Shown here in pieces: positions 26,388-33,965 of a stretch of DNA of 64,000 nucleotides. The DNA is from Sphingobacterium faecale (GTDB taxonomy: Bacteria; Bacteroidota; Bacteroidia; Sphingobacteriales; Sphingobacteriaceae). The notes under the pieces are model-generated. The model saw only the letters and a list, made by a program, of their open reading frames with translations, was not told the DNA's origin and searched no databases. How positions within the stretch are numbered: position 1 is the stretch's first letter; each line of letters begins with the position of its first letter. The position numbers and the translations under genes are program-made. The DNA lies in contig NZ_JAERTY010000002.1 in the NCBI RefSeq assembly GCF_016746095.1, forward strand, positions 62,001-126,000, written 5' to 3'.

Positions 26388-27302
26388 GTGGTGGATACAC
26401 AAAATAAAAAGACTTTGGTCGTAGTGGTAGGGCCTACAGCAGTAGGTAAGACAGCTACGGCTATTTTTTTGGCACAACATTTTGCTACCGAGATATTATC
26501 TGCCGATTCAAGGCAGTTTTATCGAGAGATGTCGATAGGTACCGCCAAGCCCGATGCGGCGGAGCTGCAGGCTGCGGTACACCATTTTGTGAATTCACAT
26601 TCGATAGCGGAGGAGTACTCTGCCGGAGATTATGAAAGAGATGCGTTACAGTTGCTCGACCGACTCTTTGAAAAAAAGGATGTCGTCGTTGCAGTAGGAG
26701 GTTCCGGTCTATTTATCAGAGCGCTGACTGAGGGGCTTGACGATTTGCCCAAGGCACCTGAGGGAGTGCGGGAACGATTGAATGCACAGCATGAACGGGA
26801 AGGTTTAGCTCTTTTGAAACAGCGGCTTCTGGAGGTGGATCCTGACTATTATGAAGTTGCTGATATAGATAATCCGCAGCGTGTGATACGTGCACTGGAG
26901 GTCTATGAAGCGACAGGTAACCCTATATCTTATTATCAGAAAAATAAAGTTAACGAACGCTTCTTTGATGTAGTCACGGTGGGGCTTAATATGGAACGTA
27001 GCCAACTGTATGAGCGTATTAACCGGCGTGTTGATAAAATGATGGAGGCCGGATTAGAAGACGAGGTAAAATTCTTGTCCAGCTATCGTAACCAACCTGC
27101 ATTGCTGACCGTCGGTTATGCTGAAATGTTTGATTATTTTGATGGAGAAATATCGTTGGAAGAGGCCATTGAAAAAATTAAGCAAAATTCTAGGAGGTAT
27201 GCCAAGCGACAGATCACCTGGTTTAAGAAGTACGGAAATACGACCTGGTTTGAGCCCGGTCAACTTGATTCTATAGTTAAATTTGTGGAGTCCAGATTGT
27301 GA
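26388..27302 (+). CDS. miaA: tRNA dimethylallyltransferase
   Basis: MiaA transfers a dimethylallyl group to A37 of tRNAs that read codons starting with U. The P-loop GPTAVGKTATA lies at residues 15-25; LSADSRQFYREMSIGTAKP and the later block AVGGSGLFIRAL are family signatures, and the C-terminus has RRYAKRQITWFKK. The length (304 aa) is normal. The gene begins with tandem GTG codons (26388 and 26391), and either may initiate. It is the last conserved gene before the accessory pocket. Confidence 0.95.
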   Translation: MVDTQNKKTLVVVVGPTAVGKTATAIFLAQHFATEILSADSRQFYREMSIGTAKPDAAELQAAVHHFVNSHSIAEEYSAGDYERDALQLLDRLFEKKDVVVAVGGSGLFIRALTEGLDDLPKAPEGVRERLNAQHEREGLALLKQRLLEVDPDYYEVADIDNPQRVIRALEVYEATGNPISYYQKNKVNERFFDVVTVGLNMERSQLYERINRRVDKMMEAGLEDEVKFLSSYRNQPALLTVGYAEMFDYFDGEISLEEAIEKIKQNSRRYAKRQITWFKKYGNTTWFEPGQLDSIVKFVESRL

Positions 27303-27310
27303 TCAACGGG

Positions 27311-27487
27311 CTATATTTGACCGGTATATCCGATAGCAATCATTTGAGCATTATTGGATGTTGCTTTTCTTAAACATTCTAATATGGCCACCCAATATGG
27401 GGTGATTTCGTCATTTGTAGTTTTAAGATTTATTGTTTCTACACCCTTAAGAGATTTTAATTCCGATATTTTTTATTTATTAGCAGA
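27311..27487 (-). pseudogene. Start-less coding remnant, 58 codons
   Basis: On the minus strand, between the tlpA-like stop codon and the miaA end, an open frame of 58 codons runs from just after a TAA (27488-27490) to a TAG at 27311-27313. The translation looks protein-like: alternating charged and hydrophobic residues, with segments such as KISELKSLKGVETINL and PYWVAILECLRKATSN. It has no ATG, and its only GTG would give 26 residues. I read it as the C-terminal remnant of a gene truncated at its 5' side, or as a gene using a rare start. I do not recognise the family. Confidence 0.35.
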
Positions 27488-27494
27488 TTAGTTG

Positions 27495-28712
27495 TTAATC
27501 ATTTATATTTATTCGTTGTAAATATTCATCTATAGGATCAAGTCCACTTAACGCTTGGGTTCGCAGTATTGTTTTTCCCTCTGGATCGATTAAAACAAAA
27601 GTCGGGAATAATGTGATTTTGAATTTTTTCCCGTTGATATTAGGGTTTTTACTGCTCCTATTATAAGAAACCTGCGGCCAATCCATCTGTTGCTCCTTTA
27701 GAACTCTATCTAATGATGACATATCTTCATTGTTTTCGTAGGCTATGCTTATTATCTGGAGGTTTTGGTTATATTTTTCTCTGATTTTTTTTAAATCAGG
27801 GATACCTTTAATACACAGGCCGCACCAGCTTCCCCAGAAATCTAATAGTAGATACTTGCCGCGAAAGTTTTCTTCCTTAAGCTGTTCTTTATTTATATAA
27901 TTTACAGCAGGAAAGATATTATATTCAATAGGTTCTATGTATTTAAAATCAATGTTGCTTTGATCTCCATCCATTGCGTATAAGTTGCCTTCAATTAGAA
28001 CCGTATCTCCAATTCTGTTGGATGGAGACACAATGTTTTTGTATTTTATTTCAAATAAATAGGGCTTTTGATTCTCTTCACGTAGGGTAATCTTTATTTC
28101 GACTTTTTCATCCAAATTGAAATTCCCTTGGTAGACCCAGTTTTTTAAGATCTTGAATTTATCCAGTTTGGCGGGTTCTCCATTTCTTTCGGTAGAAAAA
28201 GAAAAGGTCGGAATTTTATTTTCTTTGTCCGGATATGTAACAACAAATTCATCTTTTGGTTGAACGGGATATATAGAAAAATTCTTTTTATCGAGATTTG
28301 AATCCAAATATTTGTCAATCTGTATACCTAAATCGGTTTCAAAATAGTTGTCGGGAGTATTGAAGAGATAAGTTTTATCATTTCGAAAATTATCATCTTT
28401 GTTTTCATCAATTATCAGTCGAGTTTCGTGTGGATATATATAAACAATTGCATTTATCGTATCAGTTACAAGTTCGTTTCTTACATTGGTCGAAGGTATT
28501 AGATAATAAAAAAAAGAAATATTATCATTTGCCTTTTTGTCGTAAACAAATTTATCCAGAGTTTTGGTGTCGTTGAGGATATGTGGACGATAAGTAGTCT
28601 TATAGTGATTTGGAATGTCTTTGTTTAGACTGAGTTTTACTGAAAAATCTTGACCTATTAGTCTGTTGGTATAAATTAAGATGGTAAAGATTGTTAAAAA
28701 TAAGTATTTCAT
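27495..28712 (-). CDS. Secreted TlpA-like thioredoxin-domain protein
   Basis: The 405-aa product begins with a signal peptide (about residues 1-20) and has a long N-terminal beta-rich region of unknown function. It ends in a TlpA/ResA-type thioredoxin domain, with the redox site WGSWCGLC (Cys297 and Cys300) and the later cis-Pro region FPTFVLIDPEGK. Such proteins reduce or shuffle disulfides in the periplasm. It starts 25 bases after the GG-leader peptide gene on the same strand, so the two are probably one transcript. In Bacteroidota, TlpA-like proteins often accompany GG-leader peptide genes (recalled knowledge). Substrate unknown. Confidence 0.8.
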   Translation of the reverse strand: MKYLFLTIFTILIYTNRLIGQDFSVKLSLNKDIPNHYKTTYRPHILNDTKTLDKFVYDKKANDNISFFYYLIPSTNVRNELVTDTINAIVYIYPHETRLIIDENKDDNFRNDKTYLFNTPDNYFETDLGIQIDKYLDSNLDKKNFSIYPVQPKDEFVVTYPDKENKIPTFSFSTERNGEPAKLDKFKILKNWVYQGNFNLDEKVEIKITLREENQKPYLFEIKYKNIVSPSNRIGDTVLIEGNLYAMDGDQSNIDFKYIEPIEYNIFPAVNYINKEQLKEENFRGKYLLLDFWGSWCGLCIKGIPDLKKIREKYNQNLQIISIAYENNEDMSSLDRVLKEQQMDWPQVSYNRSSKNPNINGKKFKITLFPTFVLIDPEGKTILRTQALSGLDPIDEYLQRININD

Positions 28713-28737
28713 GAGTTTGTCGTTTTTTTATGTATTG

Positions 28738-28878
28738 CTAGAAAATAAGGACAGTCATTTGAACGTTATCATCTGAACCAAATCCACCGAGAATTCTTTT
28801 TAATTCATCCCTTGTCGATATTTCATCATTTGACAAGCCTTTAAATTTATTGGCATTGGAGATATTCAGTATTCCCAT
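28738..28878 (-). CDS. Double-glycine-leader peptide precursor (46 aa)
   Basis: This short gene reads from ATG 28878 to TAG 28738. The leader part contains LSNDEISTRDELKRILGG (residues 15-32), the Bacteroidota version of the bacteriocin-type GG leader (LsrdELKxilGG), cleaved in other systems by a C39-type peptidase-transporter. The predicted core after Gly32 is only 14 residues: FGSDDNVQMTVLIF, with no Cys, Ser/Thr-poor and hydrophobic at its end. It has a promoter with TTG-N19-TATCTTTA 29 bases upstream. The tlpA-like gene follows after 25 bases. No C39 transporter, lanthipeptide synthetase or radical SAM enzyme is in the window. The peptide could be a RiPP, bacteriocin or signalling peptide, or act with the thioredoxin protein. 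Confidence 0.65.
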   Translation of the reverse strand: MGILNISNANKFKGLSNDEISTRDELKRILGGFGSDDNVQMTVLIF

Positions 28879-28906
28879 TTGTGTATTTATAAGTGGTTCT
28901 TTTTCT

Positions 28907-28936
28907 TAAAGATAGGGTGTGGCTTTGAATATTCAA
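28907..28936 (-). promoter_or_regulatory. Promoter of the GG-leader peptide gene
   Basis: On the minus strand, TTG (28934-28936), a 19-base spacer and TATCTTTA (28907-28914, one mismatch to TAnnTTTG) form a well-spaced promoter. The predicted start is at about 28902, leaving a leader of about 24 bases before the ATG at 28878. Confidence 0.5.
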
Positions 28937-29090
28937 TTTTTTTTTACTTTGTTTTAAGTAGTGAATTTTATTTTGATAGGATTATATTAAATACTTTGAT
29001 CTGTTTGTTTAAACATATTTGTGTTTTATATCACCACACTCTAGAGAGAGGCGTGCGAGTCAGTATTCTTTTGTATGAAAAGTTTAATTT

Positions 29091-29137
29091 GCACTATGAC
29101 AGTGCGTTTTCTTTACTTTTTTGCACTGTGATAGTGC
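29091..29137. repeat. Paired operator-like palindromes
   Basis: Two 15-base imperfect palindromes, GCACTATGACAGTGC (29091-29105) and GCACTGTGATAGTGC (29123-29137), share GCACT/AGTGC arms. Each is nearly the reverse complement of the other (one mismatch). Their centres are 32 bases apart, three helical turns. The second one overlaps the TTG of a plus-strand promoter. This is the layout of a repressor operator pair. Confidence 0.55.
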
Positions 29138-29154
29138 ATGTTTGGCTATATTTG
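29121..29154 (+). promoter_or_regulatory. Plus-strand promoter in the accessory pocket
   Basis: TTG (29121-29123) and an exact TATATTTG -7 box (29147-29154) lie 23 bases apart, at the long end of the spacing range. It points to a 37-codon frame at 29160 and overlaps the second operator-like palindrome. Confidence 0.4.
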
Positions 29155-29159
29155 GATAA

Positions 29160-29273
29160 ATGAAATCAAAAATGGAAGATTTGTTTGTGTACTCGAACCG
29201 TTTTATAGCTGAGGTGAATACTGGTTTTTGTTACGTATATTTAGCGGGATGGTGTCGGATACCCACAAATTAA
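29160..29273 (+). pseudogene. Short frame, possibly the N-terminal remnant of a larger gene
   Basis: A 37-codon frame starts six bases after a promoter box: MKSKMEDLFVYSNRFIAEVN, then a less convincing end. The opening resembles, from memory only, the N-termini of AAA_14/DUF4143-type ATPases of Bacteroidota. If so, the rest of that gene has been lost. It runs four bases into the end of the convergent gene at 29270. It may equally be a chance frame. Confidence 0.2.
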
Positions 29274-30067
29274 TTAAGAGACATCTCATTTGAAAACATG
29301 AAGGTGTTCGTGTTAGGGTTTTCAATCTCAAGTCTGCGGACTTTTGTAGAGTAATCCATCTTTATTATCTTATTTCCGTTTCGTACTATGAAAATATCCA
29401 CTGGGCTCCTATAGTTTCTCATGTCTTTCGTAAATGGAAGCCAAGATTGCCTATCCTCTTTTAAGTGTTTTGCAGTAAAATCTGAAAAAGAGTCTTTTTT
29501 TCCATCAATCAGCTTAATCGTTTCTAAATTTCCATCTATATCAATAATGCCTTGAAACAAATAGGATATATTTTCATCGCTTAAGCTACGTATTGAGCTT
29601 GTCAAGTTGTTTAGGGCTGCTACTAGATTCTTCCAATCTTTGTTATAGGTTGCTGTGATGTATTGGTTAAGCGTATGTCGTATTGCAAAAAAAGCTGAGT
29701 CTCGATTTATTATCATATTTAACGCTTTGCCTTCATGCCATGTAGGAACTTTGTCTAAATACAGACTATCAAAAGAAATGTTATATGTTTTCTTAAGTCT
29801 ATATAGATCTCCATCAAAAGATAGGTCATAATATTTTTTGCTTTTATTAGAAATAGTATGGTCAGTCACTAACGTTAGATAAACTGGTGCTGCTTCTTTG
29901 AACTCTATAAGGACTTCATTTATTTTAGGATATTGCTTTAAATTTAGAATATCAGGATATTTTGAAAGAAAAAGTTTTATGTCCTTTTTCTCTTGTCCTC
30001 TTGTGGATAGTGCGAAGAAGAGTAAAGCTATCAAGCTGGGAAATTTTATGAAAACTTGCTTCTGCAT
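29270..30067 (-). CDS. Secreted protein of unknown function, weak TonB-C-like end
   Basis: I do not recognise this 265-aa protein. It has a signal peptide (about residues 1-24, ending TRGQ) and no lipobox. The C-terminal third (ISYLFQGIIDIDGNLETIKL, then FTAKHLKEDRQSWLPF and SPVDIFIVR) has the spacing of the TonB C-terminal fold: strand, helix, W-x-P, strand. The match is weak. It follows the 131-aa gene by 27 bases on the same strand, so they probably form an operon. Base composition is AT-rich like the rest of the pocket. Confidence 0.6.
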   Translation of the reverse strand: MQKQVFIKFPSLIALLFFALSTRGQEKKDIKLFLSKYPDILNLKQYPKINEVLIEFKEAAPVYLTLVTDHTISNKSKKYYDLSFDGDLYRLKKTYNISFDSLYLDKVPTWHEGKALNMIINRDSAFFAIRHTLNQYITATYNKDWKNLVAALNNLTSSIRSLSDENISYLFQGIIDIDGNLETIKLIDGKKDSFSDFTAKHLKEDRQSWLPFTKDMRNYRSPVDIFIVRNGNKIIKMDYSTKVRRLEIENPNTNTFMFSNEMSLN

Positions 30068-30094
30068 ATTCTTTACATTTTAGGTTATGGCAAG

Positions 30095-30490
30095 TCACTG
30101 TTGAGTGTTCTGCTTTTTGAATCTAGGGTCATTAAGGTAAAGATCCAGTAATTTTTTTTGTCTTTCCTTTGACACAGGATCTAGGATTATGGCTCTTTTT
30201 AACAGCATGTTTTTATATATGAAGTCAAATGTTAATCTTATGTCGTACTCCAAGTGGTTAAGTTTATTGATATCTTCCAAAGTGATCGGAGATATAGAGC
30301 CTAGACCGTGATTAAGATAATAAGTAGCTTGATTCGGACCTGCTTTAAAAGGACCAATATCTCCAGGACCGGCATATTTTTGTATCGCTTTAACAGCTTG
30401 GGCCAGCGGATTATACTCGGGCTTTTTTTGCGCGAAAGCATTTATAAGTATTGTGCTTGACAATAAAGACATTATGATATGTTTCATCAT
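30095..30490 (-). CDS. Small secreted protein of unknown function
   Basis: A 131-aa protein with a cleavable signal peptide (about residues 1-20, ending NAFAQ) and a soluble, basic mature part with no cysteines. The middle is rich in Gly and Pro (YAGPGDIGPFKAGP). I recognise no family. It is the first gene of a likely two-gene operon with the 265-aa secreted protein downstream. Confidence 0.6.
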   Translation of the reverse strand: MMKHIIMSLLSSTILINAFAQKKPEYNPLAQAVKAIQKYAGPGDIGPFKAGPNQATYYLNHGLGSISPITLEDINKLNHLEYDIRLTFDFIYKNMLLKRAIILDPVSKERQKKLLDLYLNDPRFKKQNTQQ

Positions 30491-30841
30491 GTATTTACAC
30501 TTAAAATATTATCCATGTATCGGGCGCCCCGTTCCCTTAGTTGGATACAAGATCGTGTTTTGTCTTAGTGTTTCAAATTATTTTTATCACACTATCTGCA
30601 TTAATCTCCTGAAAATGCCGCAACGGCTTTAAAGTCGCTGTTTTATGGAGAAATATATTTGAAATATGTGTGATAGTTCGGATTTATATTAAAATGAGCG
30701 TTACCCTAAATAAGAACAGCGTCCGAGATAATCGGACGCTGTTCTTATTTTTTATAATTCTGTTACCTATATATTTTCTAGATTTTTCTGCTCCTCCACC
30801 GGTTAATGGAGAAGCAGAAAAGTGAAGGCAACAAGAGGGCA
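30491..30841. other. Gene-free stretch with two hairpins
   Basis: No supportable frame. It holds a 19-base-arm terminator at 30708-30750 and a second hairpin at 30784-30821 (arms TTTTCTGCT-CTCCA and TGGAG-AGCAGAAAA, one mismatched base each side), directly after the ilvE stop. Confidence 0.5.
30708..30752. terminator. Strong terminator hairpin downstream of ilvE
   Basis: Perfect 19-base arms (30708-30726 and 30732-30750, GC-rich at the top with CAGCGTCCGA) and a 5-base loop. The plus-strand side ends in TTTTTT; on the minus strand the hairpin is followed by TTATTTAGG. It most likely ends minus-strand ilvE transcription. Confidence 0.75.
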
Positions 30842-31909
30842 TTATACGATGAAGTTCCATCCAAATGGATCTTCAATCTTGCCATAACGCAACTGATTAA
30901 GATAGTCTAACACTTTTAGCGAAAATTCGCGGCCCTCTACCGGAGGCAAAGTATAGTCTTGTCCGTGGAATCCAATACGGTCGATATGCGTAATCGTTGC
31001 TGCGGTACCTGCGGCAAAAGCTTCGGTCACTGTACCGTTTTTAATTCCTTCAATAAGCTCTTCAACAGACACTTTACGCTGTTCGGTTTTATAGCCCCAT
31101 TTTTCAGCGAGTTCCATGATAGTACGACGCGTCACACCATGCAGGATCGTGTCACCGTGCGGAGTTATGATGGTATCACCTATACGGAATATTAGATTGG
31201 CTGTTCCGGCTTCCTCGATGTATTTATGCCCGGCGGAATCTGTCCACATGATCTGATCATAGCCTTCGTCATTGGCCAACTGGGTTGGGTATAAAGAAAG
31301 GGCATAATTACCTGCATTCTTGGAGAAACCAACACCCCCTTCCGCAGCACGTGTATAATGTGTTTCTACTTTTAGCGATATAGGCTTGCTGTAGTAAGCA
31401 CCTACCGGACAGGTAATAATGATAAATTTATAAGAGATAGAAGGATGGACACCTAATGCTGCCTCTGTAGCAAACATAAACGGACGTATGTATAAAGCCG
31501 TTCCTTCTTTTGAAGGGATCCAATTACGGTCTATATCCAATAGTTTTTTTAATCCACCCAAGAATATATCTTCAGGTACCTCTGGCATCTGTAAACGCGA
31601 AGCTGACTTATTGAAGCGCTCCCAGTTTTTGTCAGGGCGGAAGATACTCACTGTGCCATTTTCGAATTTGTAGCCTTTTATTCCTTCAAATATGGCTTGG
31701 CCATAGTGTAATGCAGACATGGATGGACTGACGGCGATATCGCCGTATGGTTGGATGCTGATATCGGTCCATTCTCCATCATTATATTCGGCCACCAACA
31801 TGTGGTCTGACATGATCTGTCCGAATTTTAAATTGTTAAAGTCTACTTGCGAGAGTCTTGATTCTTTAGTTGGCTCTACGCGAATTGAAATTTGATCTGT
31901 CGCGCTCAT
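30842..31909 (-). CDS. ilvE: Branched-chain amino acid aminotransferase
   Basis: This 355-aa PLP enzyme (fold type IV) transaminates Leu, Ile and Val or their keto acids. The PLP lysine is Lys197 in GVGFSKNAGNYA; the region YIEEAGTANLIF and the loop TVTEAFAAGTAATITHI (split around the phosphate-binding site) match the larger IlvE subgroup typical of Bacteroidota and eukaryotes. It stands alone, without other ilv genes, and is followed by two hairpins. Confidence 0.93.
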   Translation of the reverse strand: MSATDQISIRVEPTKESRLSQVDFNNLKFGQIMSDHMLVAEYNDGEWTDISIQPYGDIAVSPSMSALHYGQAIFEGIKGYKFENGTVSIFRPDKNWERFNKSASRLQMPEVPEDIFLGGLKKLLDIDRNWIPSKEGTALYIRPFMFATEAALGVHPSISYKFIIITCPVGAYYSKPISLKVETHYTRAAEGGVGFSKNAGNYALSLYPTQLANDEGYDQIMWTDSAGHKYIEEAGTANLIFRIGDTIITPHGDTILHGVTRRTIMELAEKWGYKTEQRKVSVEELIEGIKNGTVTEAFAAGTAATITHIDRIGFHGQDYTLPPVEGREFSLKVLDYLNQLRYGKIEDPFGWNFIV

Positions 31910-32063
31910 ATCAATGATATAGTTTTTGAAAGTCGCAAGTTAGGAAAAAAAAAGTGGGTTTTCTTTCATTTAATGGGTAACAAATAAGAAATCGGGATTA
32001 TATATCAATAACAAAGTGAATCCTAAAGAGGGAAAGACAGATTGTAAACTAAAAAAGATAAGT

Positions 32064-33830
32064 ATGAAAAAATTTTTACTCGCATTAATGTTATTTGGAA
32101 TTACATTTTTCGCATTTGCACAAGAGCGGCAAAAGGGAGATCTCCAGATCGGAGTCCAGGGCGGAGCTAGCTTACCTGTTAGTAACTATAAAAAGATTGG
32201 CGAAGCAAAAACAGGATTTTATTCCGGATTGTTCATAGACCAATATTTTAAAGGTAATATGTTTGGACTAGGTGTTGACGCACGTTATATCCGGAATGAT
32301 GTGTCCAAGATGGACAGCTTCTATTTTGAAAATGGACATATATCGACAAACTATAAAAATAAAGCCCGTTTTCAAGATTACCTTTTTACCATAGGTCCGA
32401 GCTACAAGTTTACAAGGGATAGATTTCATATGGAGGCCTATGTGCGGGGAGGGATCATGATGCAGTATTTTCCCGAATATGATCGTATCTTAAGTTATTC
32501 CGATACTCGAGGTACGTATGATTATCCCATTAAATCTACGACCAATGACTCGACCAACAAAGCAAATAGCTGGGCGGGACTGGGAGGTTTACGGTTCAAT
32601 TATATGTTGAATGCCAATCTTGCCCTATTTGCACATGTCGATTATGTACAGAGTTTTGGGACAAAGTTTGGGAATAAACCTAGTCAGTTTGCCGTAAAAG
32701 AGAGCGTGGCTACTGCCAACCCAATAACGGCCTCGACGACTATAAAAGGATACCTTGATCACTATGAGGAAGTTCCGGTGGTCAAGAATACACTGCATCA
32801 AACGGTGCAGGCGGGTGTAGGTATAAAGTATATTTTTTCTAGACGAAAGCCAGAGCCTGTAGCACTCATCGCACCTAACACGGATCGATATGATGAAGTG
32901 GTTAAAACCAAAGTAGAAGTAAAGGATATACAGATCATGGTCAGGGACAAACAGACTGATTTGGCGCTGAGTGGTGTTATTGTGTCCATAGAAGGGGTGA
33001 ATACAGATGAAAAATCAACAACGGATGCTAATGGGTTGGCAAGTAAGTTACTGGGGGCAAAGAGCGGTGTTTATAAGGTCGTGGGTGAAAAGAACGGGAT
33101 TAAGACTCCTCTTTTAACCTTAACCGATGCTGATTTTAGTACCAATAGCAGTGTTATTTTTAAAGAGATATTTCATGATGACCCTCGCTTTACATTGATA
33201 GGAGAAACATTTGACTGTACGTTAGAGCGTAATTTGCCTAATATCAACACAGTTTTAACAAATAGCGGTACCCGGATCAACTCCAGTCAGATATCAGATG
33301 CGGAGGGTAAATTTATATATCAGTTGGATGCTCATTCCGATTTTACCGTCATGGCTAATCAAAAGGGTCAGTATTCCCAAACAGAGATTGTCACAACGAA
33401 AGGGCTGGATCGTGGACAAACGTTGTATGTGACTTTAAAACTGGGCGTTTGTGATCTGGAAAAGGATGGTAGCTGGGTGTTGAAAAATATCTTGTATGAT
33501 TTTGATAAAAGTAACATTCGCTCGGATGCAGCGCTGGTACTGGATAATGTCGTTGCGATAATGAAACAAAACCCAAGTCTACGCATAGAACTTTCAAGCC
33601 ATACCGATAGTCGCGGTGACGGTATTTATAACCAAAAGCTGTCTCAACGACGGGCGGATGCTGCTGTCGCATATTTAGTCAACAATGGAATTGCTAAGGA
33701 CCGATTAGTTGCTAAAGGTTATGGGGAGTCAAAACTGCTGAATGGATGTGGTAATGGTGTTAACTGCTCGGAAGAACAACATCAGGAGAATAGAAGGACA
33801 GAAATCAAGATTTTGGATTACACGAAATAA
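32064..33830 (+). CDS. OmpA-family outer membrane protein with N-terminal barrel
   Basis: The mature protein (588 aa with signal peptide) has three parts. An N-terminal eight-stranded-barrel-like domain (about 20-255) is followed by a beta-sandwich region with repeated carboxypeptidase-regulatory-like segments (about 290-445). The C-terminal OmpA domain reads ILYDFDKSNIRSDA, LSSHTDSRGD, YNQKLSQRRADAAVAYL and includes the Asp and Arg that bind peptidoglycan. It likely links outer membrane to cell wall. The upstream frame extends to 32016, but the signal peptide begins at the ATG at 32064. It is convergent with the CHAT gene; a 39-codon frame follows after 15 bases. Confidence 0.88.
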   Translation: MKKFLLALMLFGITFFAFAQERQKGDLQIGVQGGASLPVSNYKKIGEAKTGFYSGLFIDQYFKGNMFGLGVDARYIRNDVSKMDSFYFENGHISTNYKNKARFQDYLFTIGPSYKFTRDRFHMEAYVRGGIMMQYFPEYDRILSYSDTRGTYDYPIKSTTNDSTNKANSWAGLGGLRFNYMLNANLALFAHVDYVQSFGTKFGNKPSQFAVKESVATANPITASTTIKGYLDHYEEVPVVKNTLHQTVQAGVGIKYIFSRRKPEPVALIAPNTDRYDEVVKTKVEVKDIQIMVRDKQTDLALSGVIVSIEGVNTDEKSTTDANGLASKLLGAKSGVYKVVGEKNGIKTPLLTLTDADFSTNSSVIFKEIFHDDPRFTLIGETFDCTLERNLPNINTVLTNSGTRINSSQISDAEGKFIYQLDAHSDFTVMANQKGQYSQTEIVTTKGLDRGQTLYVTLKLGVCDLEKDGSWVLKNILYDFDKSNIRSDAALVLDNVVAIMKQNPSLRIELSSHTDSRGDGIYNQKLSQRRADAAVAYLVNNGIAKDRLVAKGYGESKLLNGCGNGVNCSEEQHQENRRTEIKILDYTK

Positions 33831-33845
33831 TGCGGAGGAAAGATT

Positions 33846-33965
33846 ATGAACAACGAAGTAGAGGAACACCCATTGTACAATGAGGATGAGTTCGAAAAAA
33901 TCAGTCTATTTAGTTTTATTATCGGTTTTTTTATCTTTCTGTTTAAACATATTATTAACCCTTGA
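33846..33965 (+). CDS. Possible 39-aa single-helix membrane peptide
   Basis: The frame starts at ATG 33846, preceded by GGAGGAAAG, one of the few strong Shine-Dalgarno-like sequences in the window, 15 bases after the OmpA gene stops. The product has an acidic N-terminal half (NNEVEEHPLYNEDEFE) and one hydrophobic helix (LFSFIIGFFIFLFKHII). The last 60 bases overlap the 3' end of the CHAT gene on the other strand. Either a real small gene coupled to ompA or a chance frame over the lysine-rich tail of the CHAT protein. Confidence 0.4.
   Translation: MNNEVEEHPLYNEDEFEKISLFSFIIGFFIFLFKHIINP

Noticed and set aside
28879..29163. 94-aa plus-strand frame across the accessory pocket
   Set aside because: Hydrophobic, low-complexity translation from AT-rich DNA, no ribosome-binding site, and it overlaps promoter and operator-like elements.
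30784..30821. Second hairpin downstream of ilvE as a separate terminator
   Set aside because: Good arms but no T-run on either strand; noted within the gene-free stretch only.
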